Assembly (NCBI RefSeq): GCF_002093745.1
Contig: NZ_MTSB01000012.1
Span: 141,069 to 205,068 of the forward strand
Direction: 5' to 3'
DNA: 64,000 nt
From: Pseudomonas graminis
Lineage (GTDB): Bacteria > Pseudomonadota > Gammaproteobacteria > Pseudomonadales > Pseudomonadaceae
Part shown: positions 23,413 to 32,498 of the stretch, piece after piece
Numbering within the stretch: the stretch's first letter is position 1
Layout of the letters: each line of letters opens with the position of its first letter
Notes under the pieces: generated by a model
Databases searched by the model: none
What the model saw: only the letters and a program-made list of their open reading frames with translations
What the model was told of the DNA's origin: nothing
Position numbers and translations under genes: made by a program

Positions 23413-25308
23413 ATGAGTCAAACAAACAGTCATGCGGAGGCCGGAGGCGCTGCAAAGCCGATAGGGTTGCTGGTTGCCGCCGTCGGCGTGGTTTACGGGG
23501 ACATCGGCACCAGCCCGCTGTACACCTTGAAGGAGGTGTTTCAGGGCGGTTACGGGGTAGAGGTCACCCATGACGCGATTCTCGGCGTGCTGTCGCTGAT
23601 CTTCTGGTCGCTGCTCTGGGTCGTGTCGTTCAAATACATGGCGTTTGTTCTGCGTGCGGATAACCAGGGCGAGGGCGGGATCATGGCGCTGATGGCGCTG
23701 GCGCGGCGAGCCTCTGCCAAGCACCCTAGGCTGCAAATGATGATGGTGGTGTTCGGTCTGTTCGGTGCCGCGCTGTTCTACGGTGACAGCATGATCACCC
23801 CGGCCGTTTCGGTTCTGTCGGCGATGGAGGGGCTGGAGCTGGCCTTCGATGGCCTTGATCACTGGATCGTGCCGATGGCGCTGGTCGTATTGGTGGGGCT
23901 GTTCCTCATTCAGCGTCATGGCACGGCGCGCATCGGGGTGCTGTTCGGGCCGGTGATGGTGGTCTGGTTTCTGGTGCTGGGCGCGCTGGGTGTGTACGGC
24001 ATCATGCAATCGCCTGAAGTGCTGAAAGCGGTCAATCCGGCCTGGGGCGTGCGCTTCTTTATCATTCATCCGGGAATCGGCGTGGCCATTCTGGGGGCGG
24101 TGGTGCTGGCGTTGACCGGCGCCGAAGCGCTGTATGCCGACATGGGGCATTTCGGTCGCAAGCCGATCTCGCGTGCCTGGTTCATCCTCGTGCTGCCTGC
24201 GTTGCTGCTCAACTATTTCGGCCAGGGCGCGCTGGTGCTGGGCAATCCTGAAGCCGTGCGCAACCCGTTCTACCTGCTGGCGCCGGGGTGGGCATTGTTG
24301 CCGCTGATCGGCCTGTCGACGCTGGCGACGATCATCGCGTCTCAGGCAGTGATTTCCGGTGCGTTTTCCATGACGTTGCAGGCGATTCAACTGGGTTACA
24401 TCCCCAGGATGCACATCCAGCACACCTCCAGCGATGCTCAGGGCCAGATCTATATTGGTGCCGTCAACTGGGCGCTGATGGCGGGTGTGATCATGCTGGT
24501 GATCGGCTTCGAGTCGTCCGGCGCGCTGGCATCTGCCTACGGCGTGGCGGTCACCGGGACCATGCTCTGCACCACGATTCTGGTGTCGACGGTCATGCTG
24601 ATGCTCTGGAAGTGGCCGCCGTTGCTGGCCGTGCCGTTGCTCATCTGCCTGCTGCTGGTGGATGGTCTGTTCTTCGCGGCTAACGTGCCGAAGATTTTTC
24701 AGGGCGGTGCCTTTCCGGTGCTCGCGGGTGCGGTGCTGTTTATCCTCATGACCACCTGGAAGCGCGGCAAGCAGCTGCTGGCCGAGCGGATCGACGAAGG
24801 CGGGCTGCCCTTGCCGATCTTCATTGGCAGCATTCGTGTCCAGCCGCCCCATCGCGTGCAGGGGACGGCGGTGTTCCTGACAGCCCGCTCGGACGCTGTG
24901 CCTCATGCGCTGCTGCACAACATGTTGCATAACCAGGTGCTGCACGAGCAGGTGGTGCTGCTGACGGTGGTGTATGAAGACTCGCCCCGTGTGCCTGCCG
25001 CGCAGCGCTTTGAAGTGGAATCCTACGGCGAAGGCTTCTATCGGGTGATTCTGCACTTCGGCTTCATCGACGAACCGGACGTGCCTGCAGCGCTGGCTTT
25101 GTGTCACCTGGCCGAGCTGGACTTCAGCCCGATGCGCACTACTTACTTCCTCAGCCGCGAAACGGTCATCCCGTCCAAGATGGATGGCATGGCTCGCTGG
25201 CGTGAGGCACTGTTCGCCTTCATGCTCAAGAACGCCAATGGCAACCTGCGCTTCTTCAAGCTGCCGTTCAACCGCGTGATCGAGCTGGGCACGCAGGTAG
25301 AGATGTAA
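23413..25308 (+). CDS. kup: Low-affinity potassium uptake protein Kup
   Basis: A 631-residue inner-membrane potassium/proton symporter of the HAK/KUP/KT family. It has the diagnostic N-terminal [19 protein letters not shown] in the first membrane helix, about 12 hydrophobic segments to residue 440, the [16 protein letters not shown] motif, and a cytoplasmic C-terminal domain of about 190 residues. Length matches the family. It begins the core region shared with P. aeruginosa (PA0917) and is followed by a hairpin terminator shared with the convergent acvB-like gene. Confidence 0.95.
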   Translation: MSQTNSHAEAGGAAKPIGLLVAAVGVVYGDIGTSPLYTLKEVFQGGYGVEVTHDAILGVLSLIFWSLLWVVSFKYMAFVLRADNQGEGGIMALMALARRASAKHPRLQMMMVVFGLFGAALFYGDSMITPAVSVLSAMEGLELAFDGLDHWIVPMALVVLVGLFLIQRHGTARIGVLFGPVMVVWFLVLGALGVYGIMQSPEVLKAVNPAWGVRFFIIHPGIGVAILGAVVLALTGAEALYADMGHFGRKPISRAWFILVLPALLLNYFGQGALVLGNPEAVRNPFYLLAPGWALLPLIGLSTLATIIASQAVISGAFSMTLQAIQLGYIPRMHIQHTSSDAQGQIYIGAVNWALMAGVIMLVIGFESSGALASAYGVAVTGTMLCTTILVSTVMLMLWKWPPLLAVPLLICLLLVDGLFFAANVPKIFQGGAFPVLAGAVLFILMTTWKRGKQLLAERIDEGGLPLPIFIGSIRVQPPHRVQGTAVFLTARSDAVPHALLHNMLHNQVLHEQVVLLTVVYEDSPRVPAAQRFEVESYGEGFYRVILHFGFIDEPDVPAALALCHLAELDFSPMRTTYFLSRETVIPSKMDGMARWREALFAFMLKNANGNLRFFKLPFNRVIELGTQVEM

Positions 25309-25340
25309 ACAGACGCTGGCCAGACGCGCGGCGCAGATAA

Positions 25341-25375
25341 AAAAATCCCGGCCACCTCACGGTGCCGGGATTTTT
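25341..25375. terminator. Bidirectional terminator between kup and acvB-like gene
   Basis: AAAAATCCCGGC (25341-25352) pairs with GCCGGGATTTTT (25364-25375), giving a GC-rich stem with A and T runs on both sides, so it can end transcripts from both convergent genes. Confidence 0.85.
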
Positions 25376-25404
25376 CATGCCTGCATGACTGCTTCAGGCA
25401 ATGC

Positions 25405-26739
25405 TTACTGAGCGGTCGTCTTGCCTTGGCGCTTGTTGATCGCGTCGATCAAGCGCTTGGCCAGTGCCGGATAGTCCTCATCGAAGTGGTGACCGCCTGG
25501 CAACTGAACCGCTTCGCCGACAGCGGTGGTGTCGGTGCAGCCACTGTCTTTTTTCTCTTCGATGCCGTAGACGCAAAATACCTTGGCGGCTGGCAGCTTG
25601 GCCATTTCCTGCCCGGTAGTGGCTTCTTTGCCCGCATTGCCGAGCCAGCCGTCCACGTGAATCTCGAAGCTGCCGGTACGGGCGAAGGCCAGCAGGATGA
25701 TTGCGTCGACGCGATTCTGGTCATCGGCTGCCAGGCGGTTGTAGACCGCAGGCATGACGTCTGCACCGAACGAATAGCCCGCCAGAATGAAGCGCTTGGT
25801 GCCCCATTTCTGACGGTAGTGGTTCATCAGGTCGGTGAGGTCGGCAGCGGTCTGCTCCGGTGCCTTGTGTTCCCAGTAATAACGCAACACGTCGATGCCC
25901 ACGACGGGGTAGCCCATCTTGGCCATGTCGCCCGCCACCACTTTGTCCAGATCACGCCAGCCGCCGTCACCGGACATGAACAGCGTGACGGTATCGGAGG
26001 GCTTGCTGGCAGGAACTTCCACGACCGGGATGCCCAGGCCGCCGCTGTCGTTTTCACCGAGCAGCAGGTGGCGCAGTTCGGTGTTCAGAACTTGCGGCAG
26101 CGGAATATCGTAATCGCTGATGCTGGTGTCAGCGTTGGTCTGATCGCGTACGAACGCTGCGCTCGGATCGTCCGGTGCGTCGTTCCAGGCGGCCAGCCAA
26201 TGCCCGTGAGCGGCTTTTTGCGGCAGCGGTACGTCGCAGATCTGCGGTGCTGTTTCACCTTCTTCCAGAACCGGCGGCGGGTTCGAACCGTGCTCAAGTG
26301 CAAAGCCGACAGAGATGGCTTGTGCCTTGTCGTCAGTCTGTTCGGCCAGCCAGCGCCATGCGAGCGTTGCGCCGGGGCCTATGCCGCCGGCAACGTTGGC
26401 CGGGCCGTCAAGCTTCTGCAAGGCGGCCTGAAAGGTCTTCTGTTGCAGAACACAGTCGTCTTTGGGCAGCACGACCTGAATGATGCGCGCCGAGGCGTCC
26501 TTGCTGATCGCCAGCAACTGCTTGTCGGTCAGCATTTCTTCAGCGGTGACAGCCAGTGCGATGCGGGTCTTGATGCGGGTGGCCGGGGTCACGCTGGTCA
26601 GCGGCGCACCGCCTTCCAGGTCCAGGTGTTCCAGCGATGCAGGCGGAGCGGGGCGGGTCCAGATCCATACCCCGGAAGCCACGATAAAAAGAACAATTGC
26701 CAGAGCTGCGAGCAAAAGGCGCCAGGAGCGTCGAATCAT
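25405..26739 (-). CDS. AcvB/VirJ-family aminoacyl-phosphatidylglycerol hydrolase
   Basis: A 444-residue protein with an N-terminal membrane/signal segment (LLLAALAIVLFIVASGVWIW) and a periplasmic part. The C-terminal half is the VirJ alpha/beta-hydrolase domain: FMSGDGGWRDLD, nucleophile elbow GYSFG with Ser323, and a late LPGGHHFDEDY holding the likely catalytic His. Homologues next to mprF (PA0919 in P. aeruginosa, AcvB in Agrobacterium) remove the amino acid from aminoacyl-phosphatidylglycerol. Its ATG overlaps the mprF stop, so synthesis and turnover of the lipid are encoded as one unit. Confidence 0.85.
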   Translation of the reverse strand: MIRRSWRLLLAALAIVLFIVASGVWIWTRPAPPASLEHLDLEGGAPLTSVTPATRIKTRIALAVTAEEMLTDKQLLAISKDASARIIQVVLPKDDCVLQQKTFQAALQKLDGPANVAGGIGPGATLAWRWLAEQTDDKAQAISVGFALEHGSNPPPVLEEGETAPQICDVPLPQKAAHGHWLAAWNDAPDDPSAAFVRDQTNADTSISDYDIPLPQVLNTELRHLLLGENDSGGLGIPVVEVPASKPSDTVTLFMSGDGGWRDLDKVVAGDMAKMGYPVVGIDVLRYYWEHKAPEQTAADLTDLMNHYRQKWGTKRFILAGYSFGADVMPAVYNRLAADDQNRVDAIILLAFARTGSFEIHVDGWLGNAGKEATTGQEMAKLPAAKVFCVYGIEEKKDSGCTDTTAVGEAVQLPGGHHFDEDYPALAKRLIDAINKRQGKTTAQ

Positions 26740-29384
26740 CAGCGTTTCACCAATCCAGTCAGACCGCCCGCAATCAGGGCGGCGGTGTCAGCCAGAGCCA
26801 CGAGCGGATCGAGTCCGGCGGGCACGGCCATATAACGAGGTTCCCAATCGGGCTGGAACTTGTCTTTGAAGCGGCGCAGCCCCTGGAAGTTGTACAGTTG
26901 CTCGCCACGGCGGAAGATCATCGAGCCCAGACGCTGGGTGATGGGGGCGCCCCGGCGAGGCTGCAGACCGGACAAAGGCACCATCCCCAGGCTGAAGCGT
27001 GCATAACCCTGAGCCTTGTAGTGCAGGATCAGGCCGACCATCATGAATTCCATGGTCAGCTTTGGTGCATCCGGGTGTGAGCGCATCAGGTCCAGGCTGG
27101 CCAGTTCCGGGCTGGTGGTTTCCAGCAGGTTGGAAAAAGCCACTGGCTTGCCCTGAAAGTGGACGATGGCGATGCGGAAATACTTCAGGTACTCAGGGCT
27201 GAAGCGACCCAGTGAGAAGCCTTTCTCGCGCACGTTCTTGCCGGTCAGCCATGCATCGGAAATCACTTTCAGTTCGTCGATTGGCGCTTGGCCCGGTTCG
27301 TAGATTTCCAGCGAAAGCCCGTCGCGACCGCCTCGGTTCCAGGTGTAACGCAGGTCTTTCATCTCCTTGCCTTTGGCATCGATGTCGAAACGGCGCAAGT
27401 CTACGCGCGCTTCCTCACCCAGCTTGATGGCGGTCAGGCCGATGTCCATATAGAAAGGCAGATTCTCTGCGCGCACCTGGTAGAACACCGGGCGAGCATG
27501 GTGTACATCGCACAGGTCACGGAACTGCCAGATCAGCTCGGCACGCTGTTGAGTCGGTCCGATCGGATCGTAAAGCGCTACAAGGCTGCGTCCGCGATGC
27601 GAGTACATCAGAAACGCATTGCCGGCAGGGTGAAACAGAATCGCCTTGTCGCCGGTCAGCACCAGCCCGCCATCGGGCTGGCTGGAAGCTTTGAGAATTT
27701 CGGCGGCCTTGTCCAGGTCGGCGGCGTCCGGCAGCTTGATCACCGGTCGGGCAGTGCGCAGCAGCCAGGTCAGGGAAACCACCACCAGCAATACCGCGCT
27801 GCCCAGTGCCGAGCGAAGACCGCGCGGGGCGTCGGCATCCAGGGTGAATTGCCACCAGAGCTGGTGGCTGTAGGGCACATCCTGATAGGCGAACAGCAAC
27901 AGCCAGATCGAGGCACCGACCACGCACACGCTGGCGATCAGATAAAGCGGCGAGAACGGCAGTTCCAGCAGGCGGCTAGGGCGATAGAACGAGCGGCGGA
28001 AGGTCAACAGCAGGCAAGCGGTCAGCAACAACAGGCTGGCTTCTTCCCAGTCGAAGCCCTTGAGCATCGACAATACCGCGCCTACCAACAGCAGAATAAC
28101 GGTCAGCATCCACGCCGCTGACAACCGGCGGCGCAAGCCTTGGGCGAGCAACAGGCACAACACACCTACCAGACTGGCACCAAAGTGCGAGGCATCGATC
28201 AGCCGGTGTGGAATCATGAAGCCGACGTTTTCCAGCCGGGTATCGATTTCAGGGGTGGCACCAGAGAAGAGCAGCACCACCCCCGACAAGAAAACCAGCA
28301 GTGCCAGAATGGGCGCCGCCAGCCCCGAGGCAACGCGCATGGCTTGCCGTGTCGGCAGCAGGCGCTGGGCTTCGGTGAACAGCAGTGTCAGACAGGCCAG
28401 CAGCAGCGGCAGCACCACGTAGATCAGGCGGTACAGCAGTAATGCCGCCGCAAGCGGCGCCGCGCCCAGTTCATTGGCGAAGGCGGCCAGCAGGATGGCT
28501 TCGAATACGCCGACGCCACCAGGCACATGACTCAGGACACCCGCCGCGAGCGCCAGCAGGTAAATGAGGATGAATGCGCCGAGAGGCGGAGCATGTGGCA
28601 GCAGCAGGTACAGCACCATCGCTGCGGCGGCGACGTCCAGCGCGGTAATCACCAGCTGGATCAGCGTCAGCTTCAGGTCTGGAAGGCGCAGTGTGCGACG
28701 ACCCAGGCGGACCAGAATATTGTGCGGGATGTCCTGTTCCGGCAAGCGGCGGCGATAGACGAACACGGCCAGCAGCAGGCTGCCCACCAGTACCGCTGTC
28801 GCGACAACTGCCAGTACCTCGACGGGCAGTTTGAGTGCCAGCGAGGCGCCGGACAGATTGCTCAGCGTCGCCAGTGCGGCCAGCGGCGGCAATGCGCAGC
28901 CCAGTGAGAGGCTGGCGAACACCGTCATGCGGGCAATTTCGATGGCGCCTACGCCATAGCGCGAGTAAAGGCGATAGCGAACCGATCCGCCGGACAGCAT
29001 CGACAGGCCCACCGCATTGCCGATGGCAAACGATGTAAAGCCGCCGAGTATCAGCGTTTTGACCGGCAGGTCGACATTGGCGTAACGGCTGGCGGACAGT
29101 TCATAGCCCATCAGAATGATGTAGCCCACCACCGCGGCCAGCAGCGCGCCGCCCAAAGCGGGCAGGGGAACCGCGAACAGCGAGTCGTGCAGCGCATACC
29201 AGTCCATTTCGACCAGCATATGGCGGCAGGCAATCAGGGCCAGGCCGAACAACAGCAGCATCACCGCCAGCCCGATAGGCTGTCGGTATTTGCTCAGCAG
29301 CTCCCGCCAGTGCAGGCGCGGTGGGATGCTCGGTTGTTCTGCATTAACTGCTTCATTGGAATCGGACGTGTTGTCGCGCATCAA
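26739..29384 (-). CDS. mprF: MprF-type aminoacyl-phosphatidylglycerol synthase/flippase
   Basis: An 881-residue inner-membrane protein: about 14 hydrophobic segments in residues 30-570 form the flippase part (with the conserved GNAVGLSMLSGGSVRYRLYS), followed by the cytosolic synthase domain (PDGGLVLTGDKAILFHPAGNAFLMY ... RFSLGMVPLSGL). It transfers Ala or Lys from tRNA to phosphatidylglycerol, lowering the negative charge of the envelope; in P. aeruginosa the homologue PA0920 makes alanyl-PG, so Ala is the more likely donor here (inference). The stop overlaps the hydrolase start. Confidence 0.92.
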   Translation of the reverse strand: MMRDNTSDSNEAVNAEQPSIPPRLHWRELLSKYRQPIGLAVMLLLFGLALIACRHMLVEMDWYALHDSLFAVPLPALGGALLAAVVGYIILMGYELSASRYANVDLPVKTLILGGFTSFAIGNAVGLSMLSGGSVRYRLYSRYGVGAIEIARMTVFASLSLGCALPPLAALATLSNLSGASLALKLPVEVLAVVATAVLVGSLLLAVFVYRRRLPEQDIPHNILVRLGRRTLRLPDLKLTLIQLVITALDVAAAAMVLYLLLPHAPPLGAFILIYLLALAAGVLSHVPGGVGVFEAILLAAFANELGAAPLAAALLLYRLIYVVLPLLLACLTLLFTEAQRLLPTRQAMRVASGLAAPILALLVFLSGVVLLFSGATPEIDTRLENVGFMIPHRLIDASHFGASLVGVLCLLLAQGLRRRLSAAWMLTVILLLVGAVLSMLKGFDWEEASLLLLTACLLLTFRRSFYRPSRLLELPFSPLYLIASVCVVGASIWLLLFAYQDVPYSHQLWWQFTLDADAPRGLRSALGSAVLLVVVSLTWLLRTARPVIKLPDAADLDKAAEILKASSQPDGGLVLTGDKAILFHPAGNAFLMYSHRGRSLVALYDPIGPTQQRAELIWQFRDLCDVHHARPVFYQVRAENLPFYMDIGLTAIKLGEEARVDLRRFDIDAKGKEMKDLRYTWNRGGRDGLSLEIYEPGQAPIDELKVISDAWLTGKNVREKGFSLGRFSPEYLKYFRIAIVHFQGKPVAFSNLLETTSPELASLDLMRSHPDAPKLTMEFMMVGLILHYKAQGYARFSLGMVPLSGLQPRRGAPITQRLGSMIFRRGEQLYNFQGLRRFKDKFQPDWEPRYMAVPAGLDPLVALADTAALIAGGLTGLVKR

Positions 29385-29693
29385 TCACTCCTTGGATCGT
29401 GCGCGACAGGATGGAGGTATACAGCCAAGTTACCAATCCCTACGCAAAAAATATTTCAGGATGTTAGCGCGTCAACGCCTAACGAGCGAATAGCGAATCG
29501 AGCTGGTTGAAGCTGTTCAGCTACGGTTCAGTCGTGATCAGCTTAGTAACAAGCCTATCGGCAGCGCACGCAAAAACTGTCGTCGGTGAGAGCATTACGT
29601 TACAGATGTGATGATAGGGTTTCAAAGGGCCCGGCAAATAGTCTTTTTTGTCAGACAGTTAGCCGTGGGCTGGAATGTTTTTCCGTCGGAAAC
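29385..29693. other. Region upstream of mprF
   Basis: About 310 bases between the mprF start and the terminator of the first initiator tRNA. GGAG for mprF is visible 4-8 bases before its ATG. No gene or clear promoter pair is seen. Confidence 0.5.
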
Positions 29694-29725
29694 AAAAAAG
29701 GCCACTCTTTCGAGTAGCCTTTTTT
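29694..29725 (-). terminator. Terminator of tRNA-fMet copy 1
   Basis: On the minus strand a stem of AAAAAAGGCTACTC and GAGTGGCCTTTTTT with a 4-base loop, ending in six T, just 6 bases behind the tRNA 3' end. Confidence 0.85.
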
Positions 29726-29731
29726 GATGTT

Positions 29732-29808
<77 letters not shown>

Positions 29809-29821
29809 TCTGTGTGGCGGC

Positions 29822-29849
29822 ATTCTACAGCCGAACGCCGGAGTGTCAA
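29822..29849 (-). promoter_or_regulatory. Promoter of tRNA-fMet copy 1
   Basis: On the minus strand, TTGACA (29849-29844), 16-base spacer, TAGAAT (29827-29822), then a GC-rich discriminator 13 bases before the tRNA. A near-consensus sigma-70 promoter with the GC-rich discriminator typical of stringently controlled stable RNA genes. Confidence 0.85.
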
Positions 29850-30007
29850 CCTTTAATGCGTAAATATGACAAATGAGCCGTTTCGGCTCATGCATGAGCG
29901 GCAGCAGCGAATCTCGGTTGCGCTCGATGTCGCGCGAAGACTCATCACGGCGCTGCACTGTGCTGTCAGTTTTCGGGTTGTACAAACGGCACTTTCCGAG
30001 CGCGCAC

Positions 30008-30039
30008 AAAAAAGGCCACTCTTTCGAGTAGCCTTTTTT
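30008..30039 (-). terminator. Terminator of tRNA-fMet copy 2
   Basis: Same hairpin as behind copy 1: AAAAAAGGCTACTC / GAGTGGCCTTTTTT on the minus strand, 6 bases after the tRNA. Confidence 0.85.
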
Positions 30040-30045
30040 GATGTT

Positions 30046-30122
<77 letters not shown>

Positions 30123-30135
30123 TCTGTGTGTCGGC

Positions 30136-30163
30136 ATTCTACAGAGAGATGGCGGGGTGTCAA
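30136..30163 (-). promoter_or_regulatory. Promoter of tRNA-fMet copy 2
   Basis: TTGACA (30163-30158), 16-base spacer and TAGAAT (30141-30136) on the minus strand, the same layout as copy 1 with a different spacer sequence. Confidence 0.85.
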
Positions 30164-30380
30164 TGGCTAATGTTCAAAAAATGCTTTTTCTTCAATCGGT
30201 TAGCGAGGCAAAGGCGTGGTCTGATCACGCGTTGACGCCCGTATGACAGGGGGATAAGGGCGTACGCGTCGTATTGCCGGCTGTGTGAACAATTTTCAGG
30301 CGTCCTTCACATGATTGAGTGTTACTTGTCGACACGGGTGAGATACTGCACAGCCATTGATTTCAAAGTCGCATCAGTTC

Positions 30381-31442
30381 ATGACGCAGCGCAAGATCAT
30401 CCACATCGACTGTGACTGCTTTTATGCAGCCATTGAAATGCGTGACGAGCCGGACCTCGCTGGAAAGCCGTTGGCGGTGGGCGGCTCGGCGGAGCGGCGC
30501 GGTGTGATCGCGACCTGCAACTATGAGGCGCGTGCGTACGGTGTGCGCTCTGCCATGTCTTCTCGCCATGCGCTTACGCTGTGTCCGGACCTGACCATCG
30601 TCAAGCCCCGCATGGAAGCCTATAAGGAAGCGTCGCGAGAAATTCACACTATTTTTCGCGATTACACTGACCAGATCGAGCCTTTGTCTCTCGATGAGGC
30701 GTTCCTGGATGTGTCCGACGCCGGCCATTTTTCCGGTAGCGCCACACGCATTGCCCAGGACATCCGGCGCCGGGTCTCGAACCAGTTGCATATCACCGTC
30801 TCGGCTGGCGTGGCGCCTAACAAGTTTCTGGCCAAGATCGCCAGCGACTGGAAAAAGCCCAACGGCTTGTTCGTGATTACCCCGGATCAAGTCGAAGACT
30901 TCGTCGCATCGTTACCCGTCACCAAGCTTCACGGCGTGGGAAAAGTCACCGCAGACAAGCTCGGCCGGCTTGGTATCATGGATTGTGCGGATTTGCGAAG
31001 CCGAAACAAGCTTGCCTTGGTGCGTGAATTCGGCAGCTTCGGCGAGCGTCTCTGGAGTCTGGCGCACGGTATAGATGACCGTCCCGTGCAGAACGACAGT
31101 CGACGCCAGTCCGTCAGTGTTGAAAATACCTACGACACGGATCTGCCCGATCTGGCCGCGTGCCTCGAAAAACTGCCTGTCCTGTTGGAAACCCTGGGTA
31201 CCCGGATGCAGAGGATGGAAGGTCAGTACCGGCCGGGCAAACCATTCGTCAAAGTGAAGTTTCATGATTTCACCCAGACAACGCTGGAGCAGTCCGGAGC
31301 CGGAAGGGATCTGGGCAGCTACGAACAGCTGTTGTCTCAGGCTTTTGCGCGGGGTGGCAAGCCGGTTCGGCTGCTGGGTGTCGGTGTGCGTTTGCACGAC
31401 TTGCGTGCCGCGCATGAGCAACTGGAGCTGTTCTCGGAGTAA
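30381..31442 (+). CDS. dinB: DNA polymerase IV
   Basis: A 353-residue Y-family translesion polymerase that bypasses damaged bases. Motifs are intact: KIIHIDCDCFYAAIEMRD with the first catalytic Asp, YEARAYGVRSAMSS in the fingers, and YTDQIEPLSLDEAFLDVS with the SLDEA catalytic pair; then GVGKVTADKLGRLG (helix-hairpin-helix) and the little-finger domain. The start is set at ATG 30381 (MTQRKIIHI), giving the usual length; a TTG 24 bases upstream is in frame. I do not see a clear LexA box upstream. Confidence 0.95.
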   Translation: MTQRKIIHIDCDCFYAAIEMRDEPDLAGKPLAVGGSAERRGVIATCNYEARAYGVRSAMSSRHALTLCPDLTIVKPRMEAYKEASREIHTIFRDYTDQIEPLSLDEAFLDVSDAGHFSGSATRIAQDIRRRVSNQLHITVSAGVAPNKFLAKIASDWKKPNGLFVITPDQVEDFVASLPVTKLHGVGKVTADKLGRLGIMDCADLRSRNKLALVREFGSFGERLWSLAHGIDDRPVQNDSRRQSVSVENTYDTDLPDLAACLEKLPVLLETLGTRMQRMEGQYRPGKPFVKVKFHDFTQTTLEQSGAGRDLGSYEQLLSQAFARGGKPVRLLGVGVRLHDLRAAHEQLELFSE

Positions 31443-31476
31443 CGGCTGGCTGCAGCGGGCGCCGCAGCCAGGTGCG

Positions 31477-32433
31477 CTATTCGCTCTGGGCAGGTACCGC
31501 GACCAGGCGGCCGGCGTCTCTGGCCAGTGATTTGAGAAACTCGCCTTGCAGTTGGGGATCGTTGCGCGTCAATTCGATCAGGCTTTGTTCCAGCTCGCTG
31601 GCTTCCTCTTCCAGGCCCATATCGGACAGGCGTTTGACCCGATGGACCCATTGGCTGACCTCGTCATCCTCAAGGTCGTCATAGATCAGTGCGTGGGCTT
31701 CCAGCAGTTTGCCGCGCAGTGAATGACTGATCGGCAAGCTGGCATTGGCGTGCGCACTGTCCTGATCGTCTTCGACATTGATGTAAATGCGCGTGATCCG
31801 GCTCAGGTCCTGTTCGGCAAACGGGCTGTCCAGCAGGTTGATGCGCAGGATGCCGTTACGGTCAGTGCTCATCTCATGGGTTTCAGCGCCGGCCTTGACC
31901 ATGACCGGGCGCTCGTTCCACGGCAATGTGGAGTTCTCGATCCGTTTGTCTTTCTGGACCTCGTCGATGCTCGCTAGATTCTGTTGAGCGCGGCCATGCG
32001 ACGGGGCGTTCATGAAGGGGTTCAGACCTGCCACGCCGTAGTGAATCCAGTCTTTGGTCATGCTTTCCGGCAAATTGCCCAAGGCAAACACGTTGACCAC
32101 ATTCGCGCCAACGCCAGCCACCACCGCAACGGCACCGAGAGGAATTTCGTAGATCTCCCGCCACGGCTGATAGGGCGTGTAACGGTCGTAGTGACGGGTC
32201 ACCTCGTAGTCGGTGACCTCGAACGATTTGTGCTCGTGAATCCGCACGCGACGTTGCGGTAATTCCAGCGTCTTGGGTTCGCCAATGTCGACCTGCAGTG
32301 TATGTTCGAGCAGTTTGCGTTCGACGCGCTCCTCATGCTCGCTGCGTTGCGACAATTGGTTGGCACAGCCGCCGACGAGGAAAGAGGCGCACAGAACGGC
32401 GCTGCCGAGGCTTGAAGTGCTTCGTTTGAACAT
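31477..32433 (-). CDS. Hypothetical lipoprotein
   Basis: A 318-residue protein with a lipoprotein signal: SAVLCASFLVGGCANQ, lipobox Cys at residue 23. The mature part has a charged N-terminal stretch, a hydrophobic glycine/valine-rich segment (GAVAVVAGVGANVVNVFALG, about residues 100-119), and an acidic C-terminal half with helices. No domain is recognised. The equivalent position in P. aeruginosa, next to proS, also holds a hypothetical protein (PA0957). Probably exported to the inner face of the outer membrane. Confidence 0.75.
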   Translation of the reverse strand: MFKRSTSSLGSAVLCASFLVGGCANQLSQRSEHEERVERKLLEHTLQVDIGEPKTLELPQRRVRIHEHKSFEVTDYEVTRHYDRYTPYQPWREIYEIPLGAVAVVAGVGANVVNVFALGNLPESMTKDWIHYGVAGLNPFMNAPSHGRAQQNLASIDEVQKDKRIENSTLPWNERPVMVKAGAETHEMSTDRNGILRINLLDSPFAEQDLSRITRIYINVEDDQDSAHANASLPISHSLRGKLLEAHALIYDDLEDDEVSQWVHRVKRLSDMGLEEEASELEQSLIELTRNDPQLQGEFLKSLARDAGRLVAVPAQSE

Positions 32434-32498
32434 GAGATCTCTGATGCGGATTGGGCGTGTGATGAGCGGCGCACCCGTACACGGGTGCGCCTTTTGAC

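Noticed and set aside
23329..25107. 592-codon minus-strand frame rich in His, Gln and Arg opposite kup
   Set aside because: Composition typical of antisense of membrane genes; kup motifs are on the other strand.
25426..26835. 469-codon + strand frame opposite the acvB-like gene
   Set aside because: Shadow of the hydrolase gene, which has signal peptide and GYSFG motif.
30290..30380. LexA box for dinB
   Set aside because: No CTG-N10-CAG match in the upstream region; nearest CTG/CAG pairs have wrong spacing.
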